Made by a program: the position numbers and the translations under genes. From contig NC_089431.1 of assembly GCF_026210795.1 (NCBI RefSeq), forward strand, positions 248,001-312,000: a stretch of DNA of 64,000 bases, in the 5' to 3' direction. Shown piece after piece: positions 10,815 through 22,599 of this stretch; the stretch's first letter is position 1, and each line of letters starts with the position of its first letter. Source of the DNA: Rhizophagus irregularis (Eukaryota; Glomeromycota; Glomeromycetes; Glomerales; Glomeraceae). Under the pieces are notes generated by a model. That model saw only the letters and a program-made list of their open reading frames with translations, was not told where the DNA came from and searched no databases.

Positions 10815-12455
10815 GCTTATGCTTAACTTATAAATAAATGATGGTCTACCACGAATTTCAACTATTCTTCTTTAATTACAAGTATAATAAAACAATAAAT
10901 GAAATCTATAAAATAGTAAGAAAAAAAAGTCGTTAGTATGGCTGGTACCAGGTGGAAGAACCACCACCATACGCGTAAAAAAAAGTCTCCAGAAAGGTGA
11001 TGGTATCATACTACTCAAGTGGAGACCCTAGAACTTGCACAATAAAGATTTTTTTTTTTTTTTCATTCATTTCTTTTTACTTTTTTTTCTATTTTTTTTT
11101 CTTTATTTTTTCATTTTCATTTTCATTTTTTATTTTATATTTTTTTCTTTATTTTTTCATTTTTTTTTCTTCACTTTTTTTTCTTTTTTTTTGTCACTTT
11201 TTTTAACCTCTACTGTAATAGTCCTTTGGGATACCACTGACAATATGACACCATGCATACGAGCCAGGTGCATAGGCTAACCCTCTTCCAGGAAAGCCAG
11301 TTTCTCATATATACTCCCTTTCAACTTTTTTTATCTGTAAGCCTGTATCATTAAAACTATGCAAGCAGGGAGCGCATGCTTACCTTAATATTGGTCTACC
11401 GTAAATCTTAATTTGTAAATACAATCCATACCGTATTACATTCTTTCATCTTCGGTAGAAAATTCAAGATTATATTCTTTATTTTCAACCTAACCTTAAA
11501 CATTGAGTTTGAGTATTGTTTTATATTGCTTTGTGTTATTTCATTGCCAACCAAGAAAGAATTGTCACGAGTCTTGCCTGGAAATAATAAAAATAAAAAA
11601 AATTCATTTTGAATATGTTTTCATAAAATAATAAAATGTATTTTTTCTAATATCGAAAAACAAAAGAAGACCTATATAGTAAAACATATCCTTGTTTCAT
11701 CTGACGAGTTACCTATTGAAGAGAGAGTTCGTAAAAAGGAAATATTTCATATTGAATATATTTTTCCATAAAGTACGAGTTTAATTTCTCTAAGTTCGGG
11801 AGTTCGGTGAGTTTGTTATATAAATATATTTATTTGGTTTTGATAAAAAAACGATAAATGAAGTATTGAGAATATATTTTCCATAAAGTACGGAATATAT
11901 TCCATATTTTAATTTTTCTGAGTGAGTTCGTTATATGAATATGTTTATTTGAAGTTTTTAAAAAAAATGAAAAATGAAGTATTGAGAAATTTGAGGGAGT
12001 TTGGGGTATATTTATACTTTTTAAAAAACCTTTTACACAATAGATGATATGGGAACTTCAATGTACAAAATTTACAAGATCAAGATTTTTTTACTATATT
12101 GTTTCATAAAGGAAATAATGACTCATAAAATCTTGAATCTTGATAAAAAAAATCTCTTTTTTTTAAAAAAAATGTAAAAAAAATGTAAAAAAAAGCTTAA
12201 TATTCATGAGTCATTACTAATATTTAAAGGGGTATATCGATCGTGATTTATCATATCGATCGATTCCTAATTTTCTAATGTATTTAATTAGATCTGGAAA
12301 CTAGTAATATTACCGTATATGTATGATTTTTGAATAAATTTACATGTTAGGTAGTTGTAAAGTTTGGAACATGTGGATATGACTTTAATTATCCAAACTT
12401 TTTTTATTTTTTTTCACTCGAATAAATATATATTTCCGCAGCAATAATATATTAA
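10815..12455. other. Interior of the inverted-repeat insertion, non-coding
   Basis: A T-rich strand-biased tract covers about 11047-11210. The Phe-rich open frames there are a by-product. From 11740 to 12000 a ~110-bp motif (TTTTCCATAAAGTACG...) occurs twice in tandem. No gene was supported. Confidence 0.45.
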
Positions 12456-12760
12456 ATGTCTGAAAAGAATGAATGGCTTAACTGGATTGTAGAAGCCATT
12501 TCTAAAAAACACATTGACCATTATGAGTATAAACATTTTAAAAATATTGAAGAAATTTGTACCGATGCTTTCAGAAGAGTTTACCGTGCGAAATGAAAAC
12601 AATATTTTGCGTTAAAATCTCTTCGTAAGTGTAACGTCGCTATATCAAATCGATTCACGTGATTGAAAGTTTCCATTAAAGAGTTTTCTTTTCTAGATTG
12701 AAATCCAACGTAAAGTTACTTTTATAAATAACAAGATATAATTGAAACTTGATGACCTAA
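12456..12760 (+). pseudogene. Kinase pseudogene of another TKL subfamily
   Basis: The first-exon relic (12456-12624) begins MSEKNEWLNWIVEAISKKHI and continues to a degraded glycine loop (EICTDAFRRVYRAK). An in-frame TGA (12594-12596) follows, then YFALKSL with the catalytic Lys and a GTAAGT donor. A second relic after a TTTTCTAG acceptor reads IEIQRKVTF (from about 12700), matching the start of the next exon in this subfamily. It is distinct from the three array kinases, which have a Cys4 head. Its active members are a large family in Rhizophagus (from memory). Confidence 0.75.
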
Positions 12761-13085
12761 CTGTGAAGTGTAACAAAGGACTAAATATTTCTATACAGTC
12801 TTGTGATGTATATAGAGTTATGATAAAAGTTACTCACGCGTAATGTAACACATAATCTTGATGTGAGTTTCATCATGACTCATGAGTAAATGAGTATAAT
12901 ATAAATATATCTCATTACCTTTAATTTTTTTCGTCTTTTTTTTAGGTCTACCTTTTCTCTGTCTAGGTCTTCTCTGTTTGTTGTCTTCTCTTTATTAGGT
13001 CTTCTCTTAGGCCCCTTTTCTTTACGTCTTCCTTTAGGTATGTGGGTTGGGAGTGTGAGTTTGTGTGTATGTTTGTGTATTTCCT

Positions 13086-13443
13086 CCCTTTCGTATTTTC
13101 GTTTTCCCCTTTCCCTTCGTTCTCCCTTTCCCTTTCGTATTCCTTTCCCTTTCGTACTCCCTTCCCTTTCGTATTCCCCTTTCCCTTTCGTTCTCCCTTT
13201 CCCTATCGTTCTCCCTTTCCCTTTCGTATTCCCCCTTTCCCTTTCATATTACCTTTCCCTGTCGTTCTACCCTTCCCTGTCGTTCTCCCCTTTCCCTGTC
13301 GTTCTTCCCTTTCCCTTTCGTATTTCCCTTTCCCTTTCGTATTCCCTTTCCCTTTCGTATTCCCTTCCCTTTCGTATTCCCTTCCCTTTCGTATTCCCCT
13401 TTCCCTTTCGTATTCCCCTTTCCCTTTCGTATTCCCTTTCCCT
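13086..13443 (+). repeat. Polypyrimidine minisatellite, 18-bp type unit
   Basis: About 20 degenerate copies of CCCTTTCCCTTTCGTATT in tandem, almost pure pyrimidine on the + strand. The minus strand therefore carries closely spaced GGGAAAGGG runs. Long Phe/Pro/Ser-rich open frames appear in all three + frames and Gly/Lys/Glu-rich ones on the minus strand. None is a gene. Confidence 0.9.
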
Positions 13444-13799
13444 CCTGATCAATGTTGCTGCACCTCAACGTGGTGATCAGGTGACAACAAGTTTTTAAAA
13501 GACTTGGCTAAGTCAGCAACAAATAATAATTACGTCTAAATTGATATTTACAAACATTTTTATATTTATATTAAAATTTTTTTTTTCATTTATAATTTCA
13601 TCTTACTGTAACTTGTGTTCAACATTTTCATAACCATTTCTTTCTATTATATGAATTAAATAAAATAAATTAGTGTCAGTTACAGTATACTTGCTCTTGG
13701 CCAGATATAGTAAGTAACAAGTGGAAAAAAATGGTGAGGGTAAAAAAAAGGAAAATTGCAGTTACTTACGTAGACAAGCTTTAAGAAGCGAGATCAGAA

Positions 13800-13965
13800 G
13801 TGACCATCATCGCGGGTGAGTAGGTTTGGATGTTGAGACGAAGGTTACCTAATCTCCGTATTCCGTAGTTGCGATAAGGTGGTCATGGGCATAAGGGTGG
13901 CCGAGGTATACCACTTTAGTCAGTACCGTATGTATGGTCACTACAAGTATACCATACAACCACCA
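13800..13965. repeat. Right arm of the long inverted repeat
   Basis: Order is C' (13800-13884, inverted partner of 10729-10814), B (13885-13936, direct copy of 10677-10728) and A' (about 13937-13965, inverted partner of 10650-10676). See the left arm. Confidence 0.65.
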
Positions 13966-16900
13966 TCTGTATGGTCACTTCATAGAAAACTATATGGTGC
14001 TGCAGAGTCACTTACCCACTTTAGCTTCGCCAAAATGCTTGCTTAGGTTGGTGAAAAGGACTATGAGAACCTTGTCTATGGTAAAGCTGTGGATGCACTC
14101 GTGAAAGGCCCCACGAAATTGCTATTAAAAGTTCGGATCCTGTAAGGATTTAGAAAGCTTATAACCTTAGTTTTTGTCCCCATATGCCATATGGGAAATG
14201 TCCTTCGCAATAATCTTCTAGATAATTGCGATTGCTCACAACAAGGAAGTCTCGACTTTTAGTCGTTCTTCTGAAGATCTTTTAGATCGTATTGTGATTT
14301 TGACATCCATATCTATGCTAAAAGTGATGTTTATGTCATAATTTGGTTTAAATATCTGAAGATTTAAGGAAAATTATTTCGAATCGCGAATGATCGTATA
14401 GCACTTATGAACAAATACTAAATTTGTTCAATGACGAGATTCAACAAAGAAAAATCGAAAAAAATCTGACAATTGCATTCAGAAACTTAGATTCATATGA
14501 AAGTAATAAGGCAATTCAAATGTAATTTACTGACGTAAGTCTTATCACTGATCAGGGGTGAAGTAGAAGATCACCGGGGCATGGCGTGCTACTGGTTGAG
14601 AACATGTTGCCTTATTGATAATGAAGGTGAAAAGTAGGTGACAAATTCGCGACGTCAGTCAATGTCAGAAATTATAAGATCATCAATTTCGTTAATTTCG
14701 TTTAAGGTTATAACACAACATTGCAATATTTTTATTGTAAATTTTAAATAATATCTTTGATTTCTTTTATCGCAATATCGCGTTATAAATCTTCGCGACA
14801 ACATACAAAATCTGTTCAATGGAAAGCGCCGATTCATACAGAAATCTCGTCATTATGGTAAAATTGCTACCAAGACATCTCCTAAATCACTTAAATAACT
14901 GCAAGAAAAAAAATATTTTTTTTAATTATCGTTATTGTACAACAAAGTTAAAAAATTCGCGATCTTATTGTATACCCAAAATAAAGCTTTGCTATGATTT
15001 TGTACTTTAATTCTTATTATCATTTGATTTTTTTGAGGATTTCACTTACTTGAAGCTTTCACTCACATTGGCTTGTATTTTTACATGTTTGTAATTTACT
15101 TTCGAAAGGTTTTACGTTTGGACTAACTGAATGATTAAGAATTTTTTAAAAAAATAATTTTTAACATGATTTTTGTAAATATAAATGCAATCTTTAAAAA
15201 TGCCCAATTTGCAAAAAAAAAAAATAATATTTCTAATAAAAAAACTATTTATTTAATTATATATATTATACTATATTATTCTTTTTATTATTAACATTTT
15301 TTTTGTCATTTTCATGGTGGAAGTTTATTTTTTTTTCTTCACGTTATTTTTTTTTTTGTATTAAATATTTTTCGTTGGGTTTGAATTTCTTCGGTTATAC
15401 ACTATATGTGTGTATATATATACATTTATTTATGATTTTATGTTTAATATTGAATCTTTTAATAAAGAATGGAATCCACGATATTTGAAAATTAAAAAAA
15501 AGACTTTTTTATTCTCTTGGAGAATATATGTCATCAATTATTAATTTTTCTCACTCGCTCTTTAATTTACGTAAATATATATGAATGTAATGTTTTAATA
15601 TTTGTCAACATATATTAGTTTACCAAAAATATATTAATTGAGATTCTACAGAAGCTTGTATTATCACCATATAGCATAAAATATTAATCAAGTATCATAA
15701 TCAGGAAATTTTTTAAAATCTGAATACTTTTCCAAATACCCTGTGTCAAAACACGTTGGTATTTTCGGCGTAGATCTACAAAATTCGATGATGGACCGGA
15801 CCGATCTACCTAAAAATTTCTGATAGTCATTATGAAATTTTTCAAATATTTTTTTTTATAAAATTTCTATTTACGAGTATTTTATTACAATAATATTAAT
15901 AATATAACACGTCATTGGCATGTAACAACTCCTGAAAATCATTTGAACTTACGCTTGTTTGAAAAAAAAAATAGGTACATCCTTGTGAAAATATAACCAG
16001 TGAGTTACACAGCATTTTCTATTTCTCTAGAACATCAGTAATCAGACCATGTGTTACTCATGTTTTCATTTTGATTGATTGTTTTTTGTCTTTGCAATTT
16101 AGGATATAAAGAAGAAAAGGAAAAATACCAGAAATACTGTGTTTGAACCAATCCATAATCATTCAATACTATTTGCAATAAGGTACAGTATGTCAAATTT
16201 ATAAGCTCATCATTCTTCTATCCAGAGATTTTGGAAGTTTTAAGTGTAACAAAATAATGAGTGGCGTTTGTGCATCAAAAATAGATTTAGCTATTACGAG
16301 TGATTAGAAATACCAAACGTTCGATTATAACCGACCATAACCGGTTTTTACCGTTTGGTACCGACCAGTTAACCCGTTGGTTTTATATATAAAGAAACCG
16401 ATAAAAAACCCGATCAGTTACAGTAATTGTAAATTTTAATATATTCAAATAAAAAGAGATTGAGAATATCATTAAAAATTATGGTTTTTAGTATTTATAG
16501 CAAAATTTAATTTTTTTTTTTGCGTGTTGATCACGTGATTTTTCGTTTCGCCGAAAAAATCACAAAATCGGCATTATTTATTATAAAAAAAAATTATTTA
16601 GATTTTAAAAAAAAATAAAATTATAATTAATATTTTTTTAAACATTATTTTATTTAGTTTTGCAATAATTTTACAATCGGTTAATTTTTTCGATCGATTT
16701 TTACAGTCTATTCTGTTTTGGTTGCAAAACCGCAGTTTTAAAAACCGAAATAAACATGATCCTTACCTGTTACGTAGTGATTGACGGAAAAAAGAAATTA
16801 AAAAATTGAAGTATTGAACAATATTTGTGATTATCAATCATGTTTAACAATGCATTTTACACGTCCATATTTAGTCTAATGTTATTCTCCGCATAAAAAA

Positions 16901-17060
16901 TTTGTATTAGTAATAACTGTGGTACAAATTTTCGCACTTTTTATACTTCAACTTTTTTTTTTTTTTTTTTTTTTACGGATTAATAATTCTGAAATTTATT
17001 TTGATTAAATAACTCCGCATAAATATAAAATTATAATTCATATAATTCAAATAAATTAGT
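13966..17060. other. Intergenic DNA before kinase 2
   Basis: 13966-15250 has somewhat higher GC in places (14000-14160) but no supportable gene. 15255-15500 and 15640-16260 are copies of blocks found before kinase 3 (24843-25090 and 25205-25650) and, for the first, before kinase 1. The dispersed repeat at about 16312-16780 is listed separately. Confidence 0.5.
16312..16780 (+). repeat. Dispersed CCGGTTT/ATCACGTGATTTTTCG repeat, copy 1
   Basis: This stretch holds several CCGGTTT/CCGATTTT words, a TTTTATATATAAA core and TTGATCACGTGATTTTTCG (about 16527-16545). Sequence at about 33065-33375 is the same repeat in inverted orientation. It is non-coding and probably a non-autonomous transposon relic. 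Confidence 0.6.
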
Positions 17061-18952
17061 ATGGAAGAAGAGCCAAAGTGGTTATGGGAGGATGTTGATT
17101 ATAATAAATATCAGGTATTATAAAATTTATAGTAATATTGTAATATTGAATTTTTATAGTTAAAATTTTAATATTTTTTTTTTTTTTTGATCATTAAAAA
17201 AAGAGACATGTTGCGATTTCTACTACCGAATCAGAAGATGTAGATGATACAATAGTTTATATAGAAGATTTAGAAAAAAGAAAACGAGTATATGGAATAT
17301 GTGGAGAATGTAAAGAACCTGGTACAGGAGAAAGATGGTGTCAACATTGTAATGCTAAAAGATTTAAGGATAACTTTAAAAATTGGACTAGCGGAAATGA
17401 AAATATCGATGAATTTATACAACAATCACAACTCGATGCTTTACATTGTAAACAATTTCTTGAATGGATACCTTTTGAAAAATTTCAGAATATTACTTAT
17501 ATTGCAGAAGGTGGATTTGGTAAAATTCATTCTGCTAAATGGTCTGAAGGACATATTGAATATTGGGATATTAAAAAGAAAAAATGGCATAGACATAGTT
17601 GGGGTGAATATGTATTGAAAAGTTTAAATAATTCTACTGATATATGTTCAGATTTTTTAAATGAGGTAATATGAATTTACTTTAACATTGAAATTATATT
17701 TAATAATTGTGTACTTGCATTTATTTATTAGTAAAATTTCTTCTTATCAATTAGATTAAACCTCATCTTCAGATTCATCTTCATTTCGTTGTTACATGTT
17801 ATGGAATAACTCGAGATCCAAATACTAAAGAGTATATGATGGTTTTAGAATATTGTAATGATGGAAATTTGAGAAATTATTTAAATAAATCCAAAGAATA
17901 TATGGGATTTGGATCGAAAATTGATAAATTACAAAAAATTGCAAGAGGACTTTTAGATATTCATGCAGCTGGGAATGTTCATAAAGATTTTCATTCGGGT
18001 AATATATTATATTATTATTCTATTCCATATATAAGTGATTTAGGAATGTGTCAACCAGCAAAAAGGCAAGGTAAAGAAGGAATTTATGGAGTATTACCAT
18101 ATATGGCACCAGAAGTTTTACGTGGACAACAATATACAAAAGCAGCAGATATTTATTCATTTGGAATAATAATGAATGAGTTTCTTTCTGAAGAAATTCC
18201 TTATTATGATATTCCTCATGATGAATTTTTAGCTATTAAAATATGTGAAGGACTTAGACCAAAAATTCCTAAACATATACCAAAATTCATTTCAGATTTA
18301 ATAATAAGATGTTGGGATGCTGAAGTAGAAAATAGACTAGCCACTAAAGAATTGTATCAGATATTAAGTAAATTGGGTAAGGAAATATATGATAAAAATA
18401 GTGAATTGTATTATCAAATAAAAGAAGGTGATGAAATTGGAAGTAAAAAATTTAAAAACGGCAAGTCAAATGACGATAAATCCAAAAATATTCAAACACA
18501 TCCACAGGCTGTTTATACTAGTAGACTTATAAATTTTAAAAGTCTTCCAAAACCAGTAAATTCTTCAGATTTATCATCTTTTCAATTTAATTCAGGTAAT
18601 TTTAACTTACTTTTTATTATGAAAAACCAATTTACATTATTAATTTTATTATGTTTTTCCCAATAGATACTAATTATACTATTCAATCAGCATTAACAAA
18701 TCCAAGCAAGTATTTCTTTTAATTATCGTTACTATAATATTGCATATAAATTTATTAACGGACAAATGTTATTTTATTAAATTTACAGTTTCAGAATGCT
18801 TGGATGTTCAATTAAGCGAATTAGGTAAGCTAATATTTAATATTTATTATTTATTTATAACTTTATTAATATTTATTATCTAATTTATTTATTTACTTAT
18901 TTTTATAGAACTAAATGAAATTTGTCAAGATTGCGAAAATAATATTGAATGA
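17061..18952 (+). CDS. TKL-type protein kinase 2, Cys4 N-terminal motif
   Basis: Six exons: 17061-17114, 17204-17665, 17755-18595, 18667-18705, 18789-18824, 18909-18952; 491 aa. Same architecture as kinase 1: Cys4 motif (YGICGEC, then WCQHC), kinase domain with AEGGFGKIH, VLK, FLNE, VHKDFHSGN, SDLG and APE, then the THPQAVYTSRL tail. All residues needed for catalysis are present. Differences: the glycine-loop region ends H instead of Y, ENRP near the domain end has become ENRL, and the acidic linker is absent (only YDKNSELYYQIKEGDE remains). Intron 4 (18706-18788) has the same GC donor as kinase 1. The 3' UTR has AATAAA at 19106. The shared GC donor hints that kinases 1 and 2 are sister copies. 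Confidence 0.9.
18706..18788 (+). other. GC-AG intron (kinase 2 intron 4)
   Basis: The donor is GCAAGT at 18706 and the acceptor ACAG at 18785-18788. The frame and the joined motif ISECLDVQLSEL require it. Confidence 0.8.
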
Positions 18953-19105
18953 AACTTCTTTTCACACAAGTCAATGATTAAAATACAAAAGTGTATGTAT
19001 GTTGAAGTTAGCCTTATTTTTATTAAATTTAAATTTTATACTTTAGTTTTCTTTTGTATTGTATCAGTTTATTAGGATTTTTATTTTTAAAATTATTTTT
19101 ATATA

Positions 19106-19111
19106 AATAAA
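19106..19111 (+). terminator. Poly(A) signal AATAAA, kinase 2
   Basis: AATAAA lies 154 bases after the stop codon, in the same local context as after kinase 1. Confidence 0.5.
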
Positions 19112-20398
19112 GATTATAGGTTTTTATACTAATTAACTAATTGTTTGTGCATATTAATCTCGACACTTATCATTGCTAGACGCATTTAAAATTTACGTGT
19201 ATTTTTGGGGTTAGTATTATGCAATGCTGAATGGAAGAGAAAATATCTACACGACTATCTCCAATGAGTAGTTTTGAATTATCGATCTATAGCCATTACA
19301 TTATCGTAGAGGAGACAAGAAAAGGACTTATCCTATTTTTAATTTTCTTTATTAACAATTTTTATTATTAGTAATAGGTTCGAAAATGAATAAGCGAATT
19401 TATGTTTAAACGACATATTCGTTAATACGCTTAACATTTTAAATCAAAATATTGTCAATTTTTTCTTTTAGAATTAAACAAAGAATTATGACATTCAGTT
19501 ACTGGAGTTTAAAGCCAAGGCATAATAATTGAACAAAAGGTAAGCATAAAATGTTGCAAATAGTTATATTATAACGTGTATCCATTAGTCCGATTTTCAT
19601 TTCTTAAATACTTTTGCTCCTATGTGAACCAATTCAACACTAAACATATTTTAATACATAATATTTATCCTAAAATGTCAAATAGATTATTTTTTTGAAA
19701 AGAATTTTTTTACATAATTTTTTATTTGTTTGACGCCACGCCAATTCCCATTTTCTGTAGATCCTTTGCAGTTTATTCATGAACGACATAAATTTGCATC
19801 GAAATCATATATGAATTTTTTGCACTGACTCACGGATCACAAATTAATAAAACAATTTAGAGTTGTGAGTTATTATAAATCATATTAAGATAATAACTGA
19901 AATTTTCATATTATTAATTTATTAACAGTACAGTTTATCCTAAAGAATTATTAAACACAAAAACTCTGGGTACGTTTTGATTTTAAATATTCATAATTAT
20001 ATAAAATTTTTATATAATTTATGGTGATGACTTTCTTAAATATGAACTTTGAAATGTGTAAACAATTTGAGAAGGGAAATGTTAGAGTGACCGAAGTGAA
20101 CTTTACGGCTTTAATTTTCACGTGGTATTTAATCGAATATTAAATTATTTTTTATTCATAATTTTTCGCAAATTTTACGATGAACTCGATAGATGTATAC
20201 AGTATTGATGCGGTTTAATTTATTAATAATTATATTTGATTGAATCAATATTTATAGTCTCTTTTTTTTCAACGTATATTTATCTCTCTCCTTTGTAAAT
20301 GGAAAATGGAAAACAATTCATTTTCATCATATTACAAACTATTGATTTTTTGTCATAGAATCTCTTTTATTTTACAAAATTTTTATTAATTCCCATAT
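19112..20398. repeat. Kinase 2 trailer, homologous to 8160-9130
   Basis: Patchy homology to the DNA after kinase 1. The segment about 19570-19775 is inverted relative to 8395-8575, and short ATGAATAA words in inverted orientation lie near its ends (about 19385 and 19775). No gene is seen. Confidence 0.55.
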
Positions 20399-21301
20399 AC
20401 ACATGCCGATCAAAATTATCCGGCCACTTTTTTAAAGTGATAAACTTACATATGCATAATATTGTGAAATTTAAAATTTAAAGTTATATATATTCATTGT
20501 GCCATTGTTTGTTAATTTAAATAAAAATTTAATAATGAATTCTATTTTCATTGGTGGCAATAGCTTCTTCAATTCTATAAAGTATGCTATCAATAATATT
20601 CTGGAGATATATCTATCCATGCGTCCTTAACATGCTTTTCAAGTATTTTTATCAGAAAATTTAATAAGGTTAAGTATTATCCATTATGAAATAATATTAT
20701 ATAAGATTATGGCTTGACCTATGACTACTTACATAAACATATTATTATGTAAGTTTATGAAAATTTGCGTAAGATTATAGATTAAAATTTAAAAATCGGA
20801 TATCAAGAATATTTCGTTACTCAGTGATTGGATCTTCATGAATTAAGATTTGTTAGATTCGTCTCATTAAGTGGATTCGAATGGTAATAATTGCATTCTT
20901 GTAGGATCGATATTCGATATGTAATTGCACTTTAAAGATTTAAATAAATTTTATAATAAGTTTTGATCCAGTGATCGTATAGCCATGATTTTTAGCTTAT
21001 TGGATTCGTCTCATCGAGGCGATTCGAATGGTGATAAATATGTGTTTATTAGATTAATATTGACAAAGTTACGGGATTTTTTAAATCTTTTAATTTATCA
21101 TCACGTAAATCATAAATTTACTCAGTAAATGATTTATATTTCTGAAAAATTTTGAAGAATATGAAAAATGTGAAGCATGGAAATTTGTTTATTGTAATTA
21201 TAAATATAAAATCGTATAATATTTTTGTCACCTTAGCACGTGATGATCTGCATAATTTTGGTAAAACAAAGTGGCCGGATAATTTTGATCGGCATGTGTA
21301 C
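20399..21301 (-). mobile_element. Tc1/mariner-like transposon relic
   Basis: Terminal inverted repeats of about 30 bp (outer end CACATGCCGATCAAAATTAT, then CCGGCCACTTT) bound the element at 20401-20430 and about 21266-21299, with TA on each side (20399-20400 and 21300-21301). On the minus strand near the left end (about 20530-20635) decayed codons read AWIDISPEYY, then a stop, then SILYRIEEAI. This matches the C-terminal end of Tc1/mariner transposases, where a Trp/Ile motif is followed by a final RI..AI helix. The rest of the transposase is gone, so the element is dead and internally deleted. Inside it, two ~30-bp direct copies of a motif with GATTCGTCTCAT and GATTCGAATGGT lie at about 20854 and 21006. 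Confidence 0.75.
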
Positions 21302-22599
21302 GTAGCAAATATTTTTTTTTTCGACTATTCCAAATGTTTCTTGTTGGTTAAAGGGAATTGAAAAAAAAAAAACATTCTGGTGAGATTAACGTGACTCATA
21401 ATTCTTTTCTTACGAATTCATGCAAGAATTAAAAAAAATTTCAACTTAATTTTAGATAAGGATTAAGGAATTTTTTTCGATAATATTGAAAATATTTTTG
21501 CTCCATATCTTATAAATTAAGTTGACCTGAAAAAATTGAACGTGTAAAAGTGTAAAATTATAAAATGTATTAAGCATACATTACAATACATTTCAACTTT
21601 GTAAAAATAATTATTCAAAACAATAACTTTATGTATGTAAAATATACTGTACGTATATATATCATATAGTACATATATATTTATTTATTATATGGACACA
21701 CTAGACTGTCATACTAATTTATTATGAAAATGACAATGATAATTACACGTACATTTCTTAGTCGAGAACTAATTTAAACTAATGGAATTAATTGCATTAT
21801 TGAAATTTTTTATTTATTCTAGATTTATTAATTTCAGCTGACGCTATTAGCAATTTTTTTCTCCTCGAATTAAATGAATGAAACATTTATACGGAGCTCA
21901 GAATTAAAAAGGAAAATAATCTTATAATGATAACACCAAAAATTAATCGAAATAAGCTTAATTGTTTTTCTTAATGAAATTTGAAAAGTGACATCACCGA
22001 TGAGCGAAATTCTGTGTATTGCTGCTGTATTGTTGTCTTCAAAAAATTTGTATGTTTAATAAAATGATATTTGACTTTAATATTGTTAATACCACGTACG
22101 GTTAAACACAATCGGGGATTTTGACAAAAATATTTGTTTCCAAAAAAAAAAATTTATCGGATTTCTTCCTTATAAAGTTTATTCGCACCTTTCCTAAAAA
22201 AGAAAGTTAGTTTTGCAATGAATCACATGATAATTTATCAGTTTAAATAATCGAAATGTTCAGTGATCATCATGTTTCTCTCATGATTTGATTTCTTTGT
22301 AAATATAACGATAAACCTAATTGATGTAATAATGTTTACAATAATTTCATTTCGTAATATTAAATTTTAATGTTCGCGATAATTTGAAGAATATACTTTA
22401 TGTTACATCCCTTTTGTATCGTCGTTTACAAATACTGTTCACCGTTCATTCAAATAATTCTACTACATTGGAGCGTAATTAAGGTACATATCTTATTTTT
22501 ATTTTTTTCTTATATCTGAATTTTCTTTTTTTCTTTTTTTTCTCTTTGAATTTGAATTAATTCATTATTTAATTTGTTTATATAAATTATTCTCCTATA
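21302..22599. repeat. Intergenic block homologous to 9990-10500
   Basis: 21800-22390 aligns with the DNA at 9990-10500 and with shorter pieces near 2850-2930, marking the left flank of each duplicated unit. No gene is seen. Confidence 0.5.

Noticed and set aside
10997-11280. Phe-rich open frames
   Set aside because: Produced by a T-rich simple tract.
13040-13498. Open frames of 127-152 codons, Phe/Pro/Ser-rich, and Gly/Lys-rich ones on the minus strand
   Set aside because: All are translations of the polypyrimidine minisatellite, open in every frame; no start context or domain.
17292-17618. 108-codon + strand frame (and a similar one at 26254-26583)
   Set aside because: Wrong frame of kinase exon 2; the frame with the Cys4 motif and glycine loop is the real one and joins correctly at both splice sites.
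20876-20890. GATTCGAATGG resembling a tRNA B box (also near 21023)
   Set aside because: No A box at the proper distance, no cloverleaf could be formed, and it lies in a repeated motif inside a transposon relic.
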